A stretch of 64,000 bases of DNA from Candidatus Roseilinea mizusawaensis (GCA_016841965.1 JAEANN010000047.1:1-64000), one strand, 5' to 3'; positions 8,588 to 17,410 are shown, counted from the stretch's first letter. Numbers and translations: made by a program. The notes: generated by a model from the letters alone, not told the origin.

Positions 8588-10363
8588 CTAAACGTCCGGC
8601 ACCACCAGCGCCGGCGCCTGGCTCAACACCGCGTTCATCGACTCTGACGACGTCATGCGTTGCAACTCAAGCACGCGCCGATAATAGCCACCGCTGCGCG
8701 TCAGCGTCTCGGATGTGCCCTGTTCCACAATTTCGCCCTCCTGCAACACAACAATGTGATCCGCCTTTTCCACTGTGGACAGGCGATGCGCAATTAAAAT
8801 AGTGGTGCGCCCCCGCATCACCTCGCTGATGGCCGCCTGCAACAGGCGCTCCGTTTCCGCATCGACGGCAGACATCGAGTCGTCAAGAATCAGAATTTTC
8901 GGGTCGAGCAGGATGGCGCGCGCAATGGCGATGCGCTGGCGCTGCCCGCCCGACAATCCGACACCCCGTTCGCCAATGAGAGTGTCGTACCCTTCGGGCA
9001 ACTGGGCGATGAACTCATGCGCCTGAGCCAGGTGTGCGGCGCGCTCGACGTCTTGGCGGGTAGCATTCGGCCGGCCAAACGCAATGTTCTCTGCAATAGT
9101 GGCCGAGAACAACAGGCTGTCCTGCGCCACGATGCCGATCTGCCGACGCAGCTCGTCCAGATCGACCGTGCGCACATCATGACCATCAATCAGCACCCGG
9201 CCCGATGTCGGGTCGTAAAACCGGCCGACCAGGTGCGCCAGCGTGGTTTTGCCTGCGCCGGTGGCGCCCACCAGCGCCAGTGATGTGCCGGCCGGCACAT
9301 GCAACGTGATGTTCTTCAGCGTATTGGCTTTGGCCGTTGCATACTTGAAGTTGACGTTCTCGAAGCGAATGTCGCCCTTGATCTGACCCAGGCGAACCGG
9401 AGTGTCGGGCGTTCTGATCTTCACCGGCTCGTCGAGCATTTCGAAAATGCGCACGGCTGCCGTAGCCGTCTGTCCCAGGGACGTCAGTTGGGTGCCCAGC
9501 GCGTTGACAGCAGCCAACATCAGGCCGGTGAAACTGATGCTGGCGACCAGCGTGCCCAGTGACATGACGCCATCGACCACCTGGATGCCCCCCACCACAA
9601 TTAGCGCCAATTGCATTAGACGGGGGATCGCCCCAATGAACGGGTAGCGCGTGTACCAGCCGTCGTTGGCTTCAATGTGCAACTTCTGAAGCGCCTGCAC
9701 CGATCTCAGGTACTTGTCTTCCTCTTGCTGCTCCTGGGCAAACGACTTGACAACTTTGATACCGGCCAGGCTATCTTGCAACACGCCCGACACGACGGCG
9801 TTCTGTTCATGAATACGCCGGTTGATGCTGTGCCAGCGCTGATAGAGCAGATAGAGCGTCACGCCAGACACAATGGTGGGAATGATGGCAACCACCGCCA
9901 GCAACAGGTTCAGCCGCACCAGTGCGACCAGCATCACCACCACCGTCGTCACATGGTTGATGGAGTCGATCAAGATGAAAGCAAGAAAAATGCGGGTGCT
10001 CTCCACATCACTGCTGATGCGCGACATCAGCCGGCCAGTCTGCTCGTTGTCGTAGAAGCTATAAGGCAATGCCAAGAGCTTGCGATAGAGCGCGGTGCGA
10101 ATGTCCGTCACCACATGCTGGCCCAGCCGCTCGCGATCGCGGCTGTAAAAAAATTGAAACAGCGCGCGCAAGGCCGCTACTGCCAGCAACAGCGCCAGAT
10201 ACGGCAGCAGCAAGTCGAACCGTTGGGGCGCGATAACCTCGTCCACGATTGCCCCGGTCACAATAGGGCCGATGGTCAGTAACGCAGCGAGGCCGAGCGT
10301 GAGGAAGGCAAGCCAGATAACCAGCCAGCGGTGCGGCTTCAGGAAGCCGATTAATCGTTTCAT
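8588..10363 (-). CDS. ABC exporter half-transporter, subunit 1 of a heterodimer
   Basis: The 591-residue protein has a membrane domain followed by an ATPase domain with Walker A LVGATGAGKTT, canonical signature LSGGQRQRIAIARA, Walker B ILILDDSMSAVD and switch histidine LIAHRLS. The residue after the Walker B Asp is Asp instead of Glu. With the FSVGQ signature of the partner, this makes one degenerate and one competent ATP site, as in known heterodimeric exporters. It lies between plsY (36 bases upstream) and subunit 2, so all three are probably one operon. Confidence 0.9.
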   Translation of the reverse strand: MKRLIGFLKPHRWLVIWLAFLTLGLAALLTIGPIVTGAIVDEVIAPQRFDLLLPYLALLLAVAALRALFQFFYSRDRERLGQHVVTDIRTALYRKLLALPYSFYDNEQTGRLMSRISSDVESTRIFLAFILIDSINHVTTVVVMLVALVRLNLLLAVVAIIPTIVSGVTLYLLYQRWHSINRRIHEQNAVVSGVLQDSLAGIKVVKSFAQEQQEEDKYLRSVQALQKLHIEANDGWYTRYPFIGAIPRLMQLALIVVGGIQVVDGVMSLGTLVASISFTGLMLAAVNALGTQLTSLGQTATAAVRIFEMLDEPVKIRTPDTPVRLGQIKGDIRFENVNFKYATAKANTLKNITLHVPAGTSLALVGATGAGKTTLAHLVGRFYDPTSGRVLIDGHDVRTVDLDELRRQIGIVAQDSLLFSATIAENIAFGRPNATRQDVERAAHLAQAHEFIAQLPEGYDTLIGERGVGLSGGQRQRIAIARAILLDPKILILDDSMSAVDAETERLLQAAISEVMRGRTTILIAHRLSTVEKADHIVVLQEGEIVEQGTSETLTRSGGYYRRVLELQRMTSSESMNAVLSQAPALVVPDV

Positions 10364-10399
10364 GGGGGATCGCGATTGAAGTTGAGATCAGGCCGAAGT

Positions 10400-11032
10400 C
10401 TATACGGCCTTCTGCTTGTCAGAAAGCGACACGCGCTTTTCGGTGCCGGCCAGCAGACGCGCGATATTCGGTCTCAATGCAATCACTTGCAGAATCACCA
10501 CCGCCCAGCCAAACGCGCCGTAGGCCAATGGAACGCTATTGCCGGCCAGAGCCGCGATGGAGAAGGTCAGGGCGATGGATACGCCGGACAAAATCGTAGC
10601 CAGCGAGGCGTAACCGATGACAAACAAGACAAACACACCAATTACCAACCCGGGCAGACCGCCTAATGTCCACAGCGCCAGCGCGGTGCCGGTTGCCGTT
10701 GCGCCGCCGGCCCCGCCACGAAACCCCAAGAAACACGATGCATTGTGGCCCAGCACTACACCAACGCCGGCCAGCGCCTCGGCCCAGCCCAGCGCCTGCG
10801 GCAACAACGCCCGCACAATCAACACGGTAACCGCACCTTTGCCAATGTCCAGCATTGCCGTGGCCAGGCCGGCCGGGAAGCCCGCCACTCGAAAAACATT
10901 CGTGCCCCCTGTACGCCCGCTCCCGTACTGGCGGATGTCCACGCCTTTCACCAGCTTGACAATGATGTAGCCGAACGGGATCGAGCCGATCAGATAGCCC
11001 ATCACACCGCAGCCGAGCGATACGAGTACCAT
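10400..11032 (-). CDS. plsY: Acyl-phosphate:glycerol-3-phosphate acyltransferase
   Basis: PlsY transfers an acyl group from acyl-phosphate to glycerol-3-phosphate in the membrane, the first step of phospholipid synthesis. Family motifs are visible: GYLIGSIPFGYII, the GSGRTGGTNVFR loop, GVVLGHNASCFLGFRGGAGGAT (normally GHxxPxFLxFKGGKG) and about six hydrophobic segments. The loop has GGAGGA where most PlsY proteins have GGKG, a deviation worth noting. With the start at 11032 the length is 210 residues, normal for the family; TATTAT lies ten bases upstream. It heads the exporter operon. Confidence 0.85.
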   Translation of the reverse strand: MVLVSLGCGVMGYLIGSIPFGYIIVKLVKGVDIRQYGSGRTGGTNVFRVAGFPAGLATAMLDIGKGAVTVLIVRALLPQALGWAEALAGVGVVLGHNASCFLGFRGGAGGATATGTALALWTLGGLPGLVIGVFVLFVIGYASLATILSGVSIALTFSIAALAGNSVPLAYGAFGWAVVILQVIALRPNIARLLAGTEKRVSLSDKQKAV

Positions 11033-11235
11033 GACCACAGCGATAATACTAACACCACTTGCGAGCCGGCGGTTGCGGCTGGCCTTGCCACATTTTGCCG
11101 CCCGCGCGGACAAGCGGTTCGCGCCGGTGCGACAAACGCCGCACGAATGTGCGATGGAACTTGTGACGTTCGGCCGCGTCATTGGTGCAACCACATCAAG
11201 CAGAAATGAAGCAGAAATGCCAAGGAGGAAATGCC

Positions 11236-12165
11236 ATGACATCTCGAATGATTCGCGCGACCGCGAGCATGTTCGCCGGCCTGATTGTGCTGGCCGGCTG
11301 CGCGCCCGCCGCCGCCCCGGCTCCGATGTACGAAGCGCGCGACAGCCTCGCTCCGCGGCCGGCCGCCGAGGCGCCCCAGCAACCGGCTTCAGGTGGCTCG
11401 GTCGGCGTTCAATCCCCCGACAGCCAGGCCGTCGCCAACCGCATGGTGATCCGCACAGCCAGCCTCACACTGGTGGTGGATGATCCCGCCAACCGCATGC
11501 AAGAGGCGACGCGGCTGGCAGGTGAATTGCAGGGCTACGTAGCCTCATCCAGCACCAGCAAGTATGAGCAAGGCGTGCGCGTGGCCATGACGCTGCGTGT
11601 GCCGGCCGAGCAATTCGAAGAAGCCGTGCGCCGACTGCGCGCCCTCGCCAGCGAAGTGCGCGAAGAGCAGGTCTCCGGCCAGGATGTGACCGCCGAATAC
11701 ACCGACTTCGCTTCGCGCCTGAAAAATCTGGAAGCCGCCGAAGCGCAACTGCGCGAGATCATGGACAACGCCACCAACACCGAGGATGTGCTGTCGGTAT
11801 TCAACCAGTTGACCCAGATTCGCAGCGAGATCGAAGTGATCAAAGGCCGAATGCAGTTCCTGTCACAATCGGCGGCGCTGGCGACGATCAACCTCATCCT
11901 GCTGCCGGATGCACTGGCGCAGCCGGTTCAGGTCGCCGGCTGGCGGCCCGAAGGTGTAGCCAAAGACGCCGTCGAGGCGCTCGTGTCAATCTTGCAGGGG
12001 CTGGTGAGCCTGTTGATCTGGCTGGTCATCGTGGCAATGCCGGTAGGGCTGGTGCTGGTCGCTCCGTTCATCGTGCTGATCATGATCCTGCGGCGGCGCA
12101 GCCGGCGCAGAGCTGCGCAGAACCAGCTCGCGTCCCCTCTGCCTCCAACGCAGCCAGCGCCCTGA
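11236..12165 (+). CDS. DUF4349 lipoprotein
   Basis: The 309-residue protein has a signal peptide with lipobox VLAGC, a disordered Pro/Ala stretch, and the DUF4349 domain: VIRTASLTLVVDDP, an extracytoplasmic strand domain, a central coiled coil (SRLKNLEAAEAQLREIMDNATNTED) and a C-terminal membrane helix LVSLLIWLVIVAMPVGLVLV followed by RRRSRRR. It is therefore held at the membrane at both ends. The role of the family is unknown. AAGGAGGA lies seven bases before the chosen ATG. It diverges from plsY. Confidence 0.9.
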   Translation: MTSRMIRATASMFAGLIVLAGCAPAAAPAPMYEARDSLAPRPAAEAPQQPASGGSVGVQSPDSQAVANRMVIRTASLTLVVDDPANRMQEATRLAGELQGYVASSSTSKYEQGVRVAMTLRVPAEQFEEAVRRLRALASEVREEQVSGQDVTAEYTDFASRLKNLEAAEAQLREIMDNATNTEDVLSVFNQLTQIRSEIEVIKGRMQFLSQSAALATINLILLPDALAQPVQVAGWRPEGVAKDAVEALVSILQGLVSLLIWLVIVAMPVGLVLVAPFIVLIMILRRRSRRRAAQNQLASPLPPTQPAP

Positions 12166-12171
12166 GACAAT
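12166..12171 (+). promoter_or_regulatory. -10 box of a leaderless promoter
   Basis: GACAAT lies seven bases before the glycerate kinase ATG, immediately past the DUF4349 stop codon. The first base departs from consensus, but the spacing matches the other leaderless candidates. Confidence 0.35.
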
Positions 12172-12178
12172 AGGCACC

Positions 12179-13408
12179 ATGCATTCTGCTCCGCAACTCA
12201 CCCGCCATGCACCGCTGAACGCGATCCTCGCAGCCGCGCTCCGCGCCGCCGATCCGGCCCAGGCCGTTCAACGTTACGTCCGGCGCCAGGGCAATATGTT
12301 GCGCGTGGATGATCAAACATATGATCTGGCGCAGTGCGATGAAGTGCGGCTGATCGCGGTTGGCAAAGCAGCCGCACCGATGGCCGGCGCTGCGCTTGCG
12401 CTGTTTGGTGATCGCGTGTCACGCGCTGTCGTTGTCACCAAATACGGCCATCTGGCCGGCCATACCTGGCCGGCCAACATACCACGCGATCTGACACTGA
12501 TCGAGGCAGCTCACCCAGTGCCAGATGAAAACAGCGTGCGCGCCGGAGAAGCCGTGTGCGACGCGCTGGGGGGCTGCACCGCGCACACCCTGGTTGTGGC
12601 CTGTATCTCCGGCGGCGCGTCGGCGCTGCTGATCGCGCCGCAGCCGGGCATCTCACTGAACACGATGCGCGCTATCAACGACGCCCTATTGCGCAGCGGC
12701 GCAGATATCCGCGAGATGAACGCAGTGCGTTCGCGGCTGGATCGGCTGAAAGCCGGCGGCCTGGCGCGCCTGGCTGCGCCGGCCCAAGTGGTGGCGTTGA
12801 TTCTGTCCGATGTGATCGGCGACCCACTGGATGTCATCGCTTCCGGTCTGACCAACGACCCGCGCGCGCACAACGTGCTGGTGGCCAACAACACGCAGGC
12901 CTGCCAAGCAGCAGCAACAGTGGCCCGCGAAATGGGATTCGACACCGCCATCGTGACGACCGAACTGCGCGGCGAGGCGCGCCAGCGCGGGCAAGAGATC
13001 GCTCAGGAGTTGCTCACTTTGCATACGCAGCATCCCAATACACCGATCTGCCGCATCTACGGCGGCGAGCCGACCGTCACCGTGCGCGGCGATGGCAAAG
13101 GCGGGCGCAATCAAGAGTTGGCGCTGGCTGCTGCCTTGACATTGGCCCGGGCCGGCGCGAACAGCAAGCTGCTGGTCGCCGCCTTGGGCACCGACGGCAC
13201 AGATGGGCCAACGGATGCCGCCGGCGCATATGCCGCACCGGACACACTCGCGCGCGCCGGCGCATTGGGGCTGAACGCGCAGGACTACCTGGCGCGCAAC
13301 GACAGCTATCGCTTCTTCCAGCAACTGGGTGATCTCATCATCACCGGCCCAACGGGCACCAACGTGGCCGACATCGTCATCGCCCTTTCCCATCCTGCCT
13401 GCTCCTGA
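12179..13408 (+). CDS. Glycerate 2-kinase (MOFRL/DUF4147 family)
   Basis: This 409-residue protein belongs to the type II glycerate kinase family, which phosphorylates D-glycerate to 2-phosphoglycerate. The N-terminal DUF4147 domain shows VGKAAAPMAGAAL, SGGASALL and EMNAVRSRLDRLKAGGLARLA. The C-terminal MOFRL domain shows YGGEPTVTVRGDGKGGRNQELAL and GTDGTDGPTDAAGA. It starts 13 bases after the DUF4349 stop with no ribosome binding site, so it may be leaderless from its own promoter. The pathway (serine cycle, tartrate or hydroxypyruvate) cannot be told from the neighbours. Confidence 0.92.
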   Translation: MHSAPQLTRHAPLNAILAAALRAADPAQAVQRYVRRQGNMLRVDDQTYDLAQCDEVRLIAVGKAAAPMAGAALALFGDRVSRAVVVTKYGHLAGHTWPANIPRDLTLIEAAHPVPDENSVRAGEAVCDALGGCTAHTLVVACISGGASALLIAPQPGISLNTMRAINDALLRSGADIREMNAVRSRLDRLKAGGLARLAAPAQVVALILSDVIGDPLDVIASGLTNDPRAHNVLVANNTQACQAAATVAREMGFDTAIVTTELRGEARQRGQEIAQELLTLHTQHPNTPICRIYGGEPTVTVRGDGKGGRNQELALAAALTLARAGANSKLLVAALGTDGTDGPTDAAGAYAAPDTLARAGALGLNAQDYLARNDSYRFFQQLGDLIITGPTGTNVADIVIALSHPACS

Positions 13409-13448
13409 ATCCCAAATCCAAAACCCGAAATCTAAAATCTAAAATCCT
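13408..13448. repeat. AATCCCAAATCC-type low-complexity repeat
   Basis: The gap between the glycerate kinase and MOSC genes is filled by imperfect short units of the AATCCCA, AATCCAAA and ATCTAAA type. The first 16 bases are identical to 61517-61532, which lies inside the giant secreted protein gene. One TAAAAT in the array could act as a -10 box for the MOSC gene. Confidence 0.65.
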
Positions 13449-13916
13449 ATGTCCCAGAGTCACATCTTCCAAATCAACCTTTCGAGCGGCGGCGCACCTA
13501 AGCTGGCCGTGCGCGAAGCCGAGGTGCATGAACTAGGTCTGGCCGGCGACAAACAGCGCAACCTGAAAAACCATGGCGGGCCAGAACGGGCTGTGTGTTT
13601 GTATTCTCTGGAACGCATTCTGATGTTGCAGGCCGAGGGCCATCCGATTTACCCCGGCGCAGTCGGCGAGAATGTGACCCTGGCCGGCGTGGACTGGGAG
13701 CAGGTCAGGCCGGGCGTCCGCGTCCGATTGGGCGAGCAAGTGGTGCTGAAAGTCACGCGCTACACCGAGCCGTGCAGCAACATCCGCGAGTCGTTCAAGG
13801 ATGACTATTTCAACCGCATCCATCAAGAGCGTTTCCCCGGCTGGTCGCGCGTCTACACGCGCGTGCTGCAGGGCGGGCGCATCCGCGTAGGCGACCGAGT
13901 CACCATTGAAAGTTGA
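13449..13916 (+). CDS. MOSC domain protein
   Basis: The 155-residue protein is a single MOSC domain of the YiiM-like type. Visible features are GLAGDKQRNLKNHGGPERAVCLYS near residue 30, GENVTLAGVDW, and the conserved cysteine in YTEPCSNI. MOSC domains occur in molybdenum-cofactor sulfuration and N-hydroxylated substrate reduction; no Moco genes are nearby, so the substrate is open. It is convergent with cutA, with a gap of three bases. Confidence 0.9.
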   Translation: MSQSHIFQINLSSGGAPKLAVREAEVHELGLAGDKQRNLKNHGGPERAVCLYSLERILMLQAEGHPIYPGAVGENVTLAGVDWEQVRPGVRVRLGEQVVLKVTRYTEPCSNIRESFKDDYFNRIHQERFPGWSRVYTRVLQGGRIRVGDRVTIES

Positions 13917-13919
13917 CGA

Positions 13920-14261
13920 TCAGAGCGCTTGTCCTGTAAAGCACTCGCCAGTTGCTTGTTCCAACCAAGCCAGATAATCAGGGCTGCCATGCGCGACTGG
14001 CGTTGCCAGAATTTCGGGCGTCTCGTATGGATGTCGGTCGCGAATCGCCTGTTGCACGGCTTCATACAAGGCGGCGCGCGTCTTGATGACACACTGCCAT
14101 TCCTGCGCCGTTTCAACCCGCCCCTGCCAGCGATAGATGCTGGTGATCGGCCCACTGATCTGCGCGCACGCGGCCAGGCCCTGTTCAACCAGATGCGCCG
14201 CAATGGCCTGCGCATCTTCCAGCCTGGCAGTGGTGGTGACAATCTGAATCGCGTTTGTCAT
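13920..14261 (-). CDS. cutA: CutA1 divalent-ion tolerance protein
   Basis: The 113-residue protein matches CutA1: IQIVTTTARLEDAQAIAAHLVEQGLAACAQI, then SIYRWQGRVETAQEWQCVIKT, then RHPYETPEILATPVAHGSPDYLAWLEQAT. CutA1 forms trimers; its link to copper tolerance is from E. coli genetics and the molecular role remains unclear. The start at 14261 matches the family length. A minus-strand TATCAT seven bases upstream suggests a leaderless transcript. Confidence 0.95.
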   Translation of the reverse strand: MTNAIQIVTTTARLEDAQAIAAHLVEQGLAACAQISGPITSIYRWQGRVETAQEWQCVIKTRAALYEAVQQAIRDRHPYETPEILATPVAHGSPDYLAWLEQATGECFTGQAL

Positions 14262-14267
14262 AGGCGG

Positions 14268-14274
14268 TATGATA
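14268..14274. promoter_or_regulatory. Overlapping divergent -10 boxes
   Basis: The heptamer TATGATA supplies TATGAT on the plus strand (10 bases before the ATG at 14284) and TATCAT on the minus strand (7 bases before the cutA ATG at 14261). Only 22 bases separate the two start codons, so the two promoters share DNA and should compete. Confidence 0.45.
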
Positions 14275-14283
14275 GCCGGCGCC

Positions 14284-15339
14284 ATGTTAGAACAGCCGTT
14301 AGTTCGAGCACCCGAATTTCCAGAACGCGCGCGCTGGCTGAACAGCGCCCCCCTGTCATTGCACGCCCAACGTGGGCGCAAAGCTGTGCTGATCGACTTC
14401 TGGGACTATACATGCGTCAACTGCCTGCGCACCCTGCCCTATGTGATGGAATGGGACACCAAATACCGCGATCACGGCCTGTTAACCATTGGCGTCCATG
14501 CGCCCGAGTTCAGCTTTGCCCGCGAAGCACGCCAGATCGAGCGCGCCATCGCCGAACTGGGTATCTCTTACCCGGTCGTGCTGGATAACGACTATGACAT
14601 CTGGCAAGCGTTTAGCAACAAAGGCTGGCCGTCGAAATTTCTGATCGACGCACAAGGCTACATCCGCTACCAGCACCTGGGCGAGGGGGAGTACCTGGCA
14701 ACCGAGCTGGCCATTCAGGCCGTGCTACGCGAAAGCAGCCCGGCTTTCCGCCCGCAACCCCTCACCATCCCCAAGCGCGCCGAAGACGCGCCCGGCGCGC
14801 TATGCTACCGGCCCACCCCCGAACTGTACTGTGGCTATGAGCGCAGCAGCCTCGGCAACAAGGAGGGGGTAGAGCCGGAGACGGTGATGTTCTACACCGA
14901 CCCCGCCATCCGCGAGCCAGAGCGGTTCTATTTGCACGGTGCATGGCGGTCGATGCCCGAATACTGCGCGCTGGCCGGTTCGACCGGCCATATCGCCCTG
15001 CGCTACAAAGCCAAAGAGGTCAATGTCGTCATGGCGCCCACCGGCGACCCGGTAGAGTTGATGCTTGGGTTGCAGGGCGGCCAGTTGATCGGCGAGGCAG
15101 CCCGTGAACAGCCGCGCGTGACAGTGTACCAGGACGCTCAGCCATTGCCAGAGACAAACGCCGGCGCAGATGTGACGTATGTCGAAGGCCGGGCAGTCTT
15201 GAGGCCGGACCGGCCACGCATGATGCGCGTGGTTAGCAATCCCGACTTCGAGGAGCACGAGTTACGCCTGGAAGTGCAAGGCAAGGGCTGCGCGTTCTTC
15301 TCCTTCACCTTCACCACGTGCGTGGCTGCCCGTCGATAG
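14284..15339 (+). CDS. Thioredoxin-like (TlpA/DipZ-type) protein
   Basis: The 351-residue protein has an N-terminal thioredoxin-like domain: FWDYTCVNCLRTLPYV holds the redox CxxC, followed by GVHAPEF and GWPSKFLIDAQGYIRYQHLGEGEY. The C-terminal 180 residues form a second domain with PTPELYCGYER and FYLHGAWRSMPEYCAL, like the C-terminal region of DipZ-type proteins. No signal peptide is present, so it is probably cytoplasmic despite the TlpA-like fold. ATG 14284 is preferred to ATG 14269 because the latter falls inside the -10 box. Confidence 0.85.
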   Translation: MLEQPLVRAPEFPERARWLNSAPLSLHAQRGRKAVLIDFWDYTCVNCLRTLPYVMEWDTKYRDHGLLTIGVHAPEFSFAREARQIERAIAELGISYPVVLDNDYDIWQAFSNKGWPSKFLIDAQGYIRYQHLGEGEYLATELAIQAVLRESSPAFRPQPLTIPKRAEDAPGALCYRPTPELYCGYERSSLGNKEGVEPETVMFYTDPAIREPERFYLHGAWRSMPEYCALAGSTGHIALRYKAKEVNVVMAPTGDPVELMLGLQGGQLIGEAAREQPRVTVYQDAQPLPETNAGADVTYVEGRAVLRPDRPRMMRVVSNPDFEEHELRLEVQGKGCAFFSFTFTTCVAARR

Positions 15340-15452
15340 TCGGGACAAGTTGGGACGCTGCCGAGGACGGCGCAAAGGACATCCGGCGGGGCACCGGCCC
15401 GTATCCTCTCCTTCAGACTGGTAATACTAACATTTGTGAAGGAGATAAACAC

Positions 15453-15752
15453 ATGGCCTGGACTCTGGATACTTCCCACTCGTCTGTGGAGTTTGCCGTC
15501 AAGCATATGATGATCACTACGGTGCGCGGGCAGTTCACGCGCTTTGCCGCGCAGCTCAACGTGGACAAGCAGCATCTTGAAAACTCTACGCTGGAGGCAA
15601 CCGTAGAGGTGGCCGGCATTGACGCGCACGACGCCAACCGCTACAACCCTCTGCGCTCGCCAGACTTCTTCGACGCCGCCACCTGGCCGGTGATGACGTT
15701 GCGCAGCAAGCGCATCGAAAAGGCCGGCGAGAAGCAGTACCGCAGGCGGTGA
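15453..15752 (+). pseudogene. Truncated YceI-family protein
   Basis: The 99-residue frame begins like YceI lipid-binding proteins (MAWTLDTSHSSVEFAVKHMMITTVRG, then NPLRSPDFFDAATWPVMTLRSKRI) but ends at KQYRRR, about half the usual 170-190 residues. The missing part normally starts with GDLTIRG. The stop codon lies within the left arm of a hairpin, so the 3' half was deleted or replaced. GAAGGAG precedes the ATG, so a half-domain may still be made, but it could not close the YceI barrel. Confidence 0.7.
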
Positions 15753-15787
15753 GGTCGAGCGACAGGCTCACCCACCGCCGGCTTTTT
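15745..15787 (+). terminator. Terminator-like hairpin after the YceI remnant
   Basis: GGCGGTGAG pairs with CTCA plus CCGCC across a four-base bulge and is followed by CTTTTTG. It ends the truncated YceI transcript before the MFS gene. Confidence 0.45.
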
Positions 15788-15830
15788 GCGTTACCATTCA
15801 TCTCATTCTATCCGCAGGACATGCCGCGTG

Positions 15831-17321
15831 ATGCAACAACCCAGTGTGGATTACAGCCGCAAATGGCGCGTGATGGCCGCCGTCGCCATGAGCATTTTCC
15901 TGGCGACCATCGACGGCAGCATTGTCAATGTCGCCCTCCCAACCCTGGTGCGCCGGCTCGACACCGACTTTGCCGCCGTGCAATGGGTCGTGCTGGCCTA
16001 TCTGCTGACCATGGCCACATTGATGCTGGGCGTGGGCCGTCTGGCCGATATGCGCGGCAAGAAGCCGATCTTTGTGGCCGGCTTCGTGGTGTTCACCCTC
16101 GGTTCTGTGCTGTGCGGCCTGTCTGCGTCGGTGTACTGGCTGATTGCGTTTCGCGTGTTGCAGGCCATCGGCGCGGCGATGACACTCGCCATCGGCCCGG
16201 CCATTACCACCGAAGCTTTTCCACCTGATGAACGCGGCAAGGCGCTCGGCATCAGCGGCACCATTGTGTCGCTCGGCTCCATCACCGGCCCCACGCTGGG
16301 CGGCCTGATCCTGAATGTCCTGGACTGGCACTGGATCTTTTTTGTCAATCTGCCAATCGGTATCCTGGGCACATGGATGGCGATTCGCTTTGTGCCGAAC
16401 CTCAAGCCGGCTGGCCGGCAACGCTTCGACTTCGGCGGGGCAGCCGCCCTGTTCCTGGGCATGTTGTCGTTTTTGCTGGCGCTGACCTTTGGCCAGCAAG
16501 CGGGATTTGGCGATCCGCTTGTGCTGGGTTTGTTCGCCGGCTTCGGGGTGTTTCTGGTGTTGTTCATCATCATCGAGCGCCGCGCGCCGCAGCCGATGGT
16601 GGATCTGCGTCTGTTCGACAACGCCCTGTTCAGCATCAGCCTGATCACCGGCTTCCTCACCTTCGTCACCGCGGCCGGGTCATTTCTACTGATGCCGTTC
16701 TTTCTGCAGAATGTGCTGGGGTATACCCCCAGCCAGACCGGTCTGCTGATGTCGATTGTCCCGGTCATGCTCGGCATCGCCGCGCCCATCTCCGGCTCAT
16801 TGTCAGACCGGCTGGGCAGCCGGACCATCACGGCGATTGGCATGGCCGTGCTTGTGGTGGCTCACTTCAGCATCAGCACGCTCAGCGTAAACACAAGCGG
16901 ATTGGGTGTCGTGTTGCGCCTGTTGCCACTGGGGCTGGGGATGGGCATCTTCCAATCGCCCAACAACAGCGCCATCATGGGGTCAGTTCCGCGCGAGCGG
17001 CTGGGGATCGCCTCTGGCTTCATGGCGCTGACGCGCACGCTGGGCCAGACGACAGGCAATGCCTTGCTCGGCGCGTTGTGGGCGCTGAGTGTGCTCGGCT
17101 ATGCGGGCGCCTCCTTGCCGCAAGGCGCTACAGCAGCCCCGTCGGCGCTTCAAGTGGCCGGCATCCACGACACCTTCCTGATCGCCATGAGCCTGGCGCT
17201 GGCCGGCCTCGCGCTCACCGTGTGGGGATTCCGGGAAGAGCGCCGGCGGCGGCGCCGGCGGTGCATTCAGCAAGTCGCGCCGGGTGCCGGTGAGGCAACA
17301 AGTGCACCGGCAGCAAAATGA
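15831..17321 (+). CDS. MFS drug exporter, DHA2 (14-helix) family
   Basis: The 496-residue protein is an inner-membrane proton antiporter of the EmrB/QacA type. It shows about 14 hydrophobic segments. Family motifs are LATIDGSIVNVALPTL in helix 1, LADMRGKKPIF (motif A, loop 2-3), the motif C region GTIVSLGSITGPTLGG and DWHWIFFVNLPIG after it. The start at 15831 follows GTG in the same frame; either is possible. No regulator is adjacent. The substrate is unknown. Confidence 0.9.
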   Translation: MQQPSVDYSRKWRVMAAVAMSIFLATIDGSIVNVALPTLVRRLDTDFAAVQWVVLAYLLTMATLMLGVGRLADMRGKKPIFVAGFVVFTLGSVLCGLSASVYWLIAFRVLQAIGAAMTLAIGPAITTEAFPPDERGKALGISGTIVSLGSITGPTLGGLILNVLDWHWIFFVNLPIGILGTWMAIRFVPNLKPAGRQRFDFGGAAALFLGMLSFLLALTFGQQAGFGDPLVLGLFAGFGVFLVLFIIIERRAPQPMVDLRLFDNALFSISLITGFLTFVTAAGSFLLMPFFLQNVLGYTPSQTGLLMSIVPVMLGIAAPISGSLSDRLGSRTITAIGMAVLVVAHFSISTLSVNTSGLGVVLRLLPLGLGMGIFQSPNNSAIMGSVPRERLGIASGFMALTRTLGQTTGNALLGALWALSVLGYAGASLPQGATAAPSALQVAGIHDTFLIAMSLALAGLALTVWGFREERRRRRRRCIQQVAPGAGEATSAPAAK

Positions 17322-17350
17322 TACCTGCTGCTCGGCAGACGATGAAGCCG

Positions 17351-17367
17351 GCCCGGCGGATCCGGGC
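17351..17367. terminator. Possible terminator between convergent genes
   Basis: GCCCGG and CCGGGC form a 6-bp stem around a five-base loop, with only a short T tract after it. It lies in the 89-base gap between the MFS gene and the NimA-like gene. Confidence 0.35.
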
Positions 17368-17410
17368 TAAGTTTACGGGCAGCACTTGCAGTTAAGGGCA
17401 GGAGCGTGCG

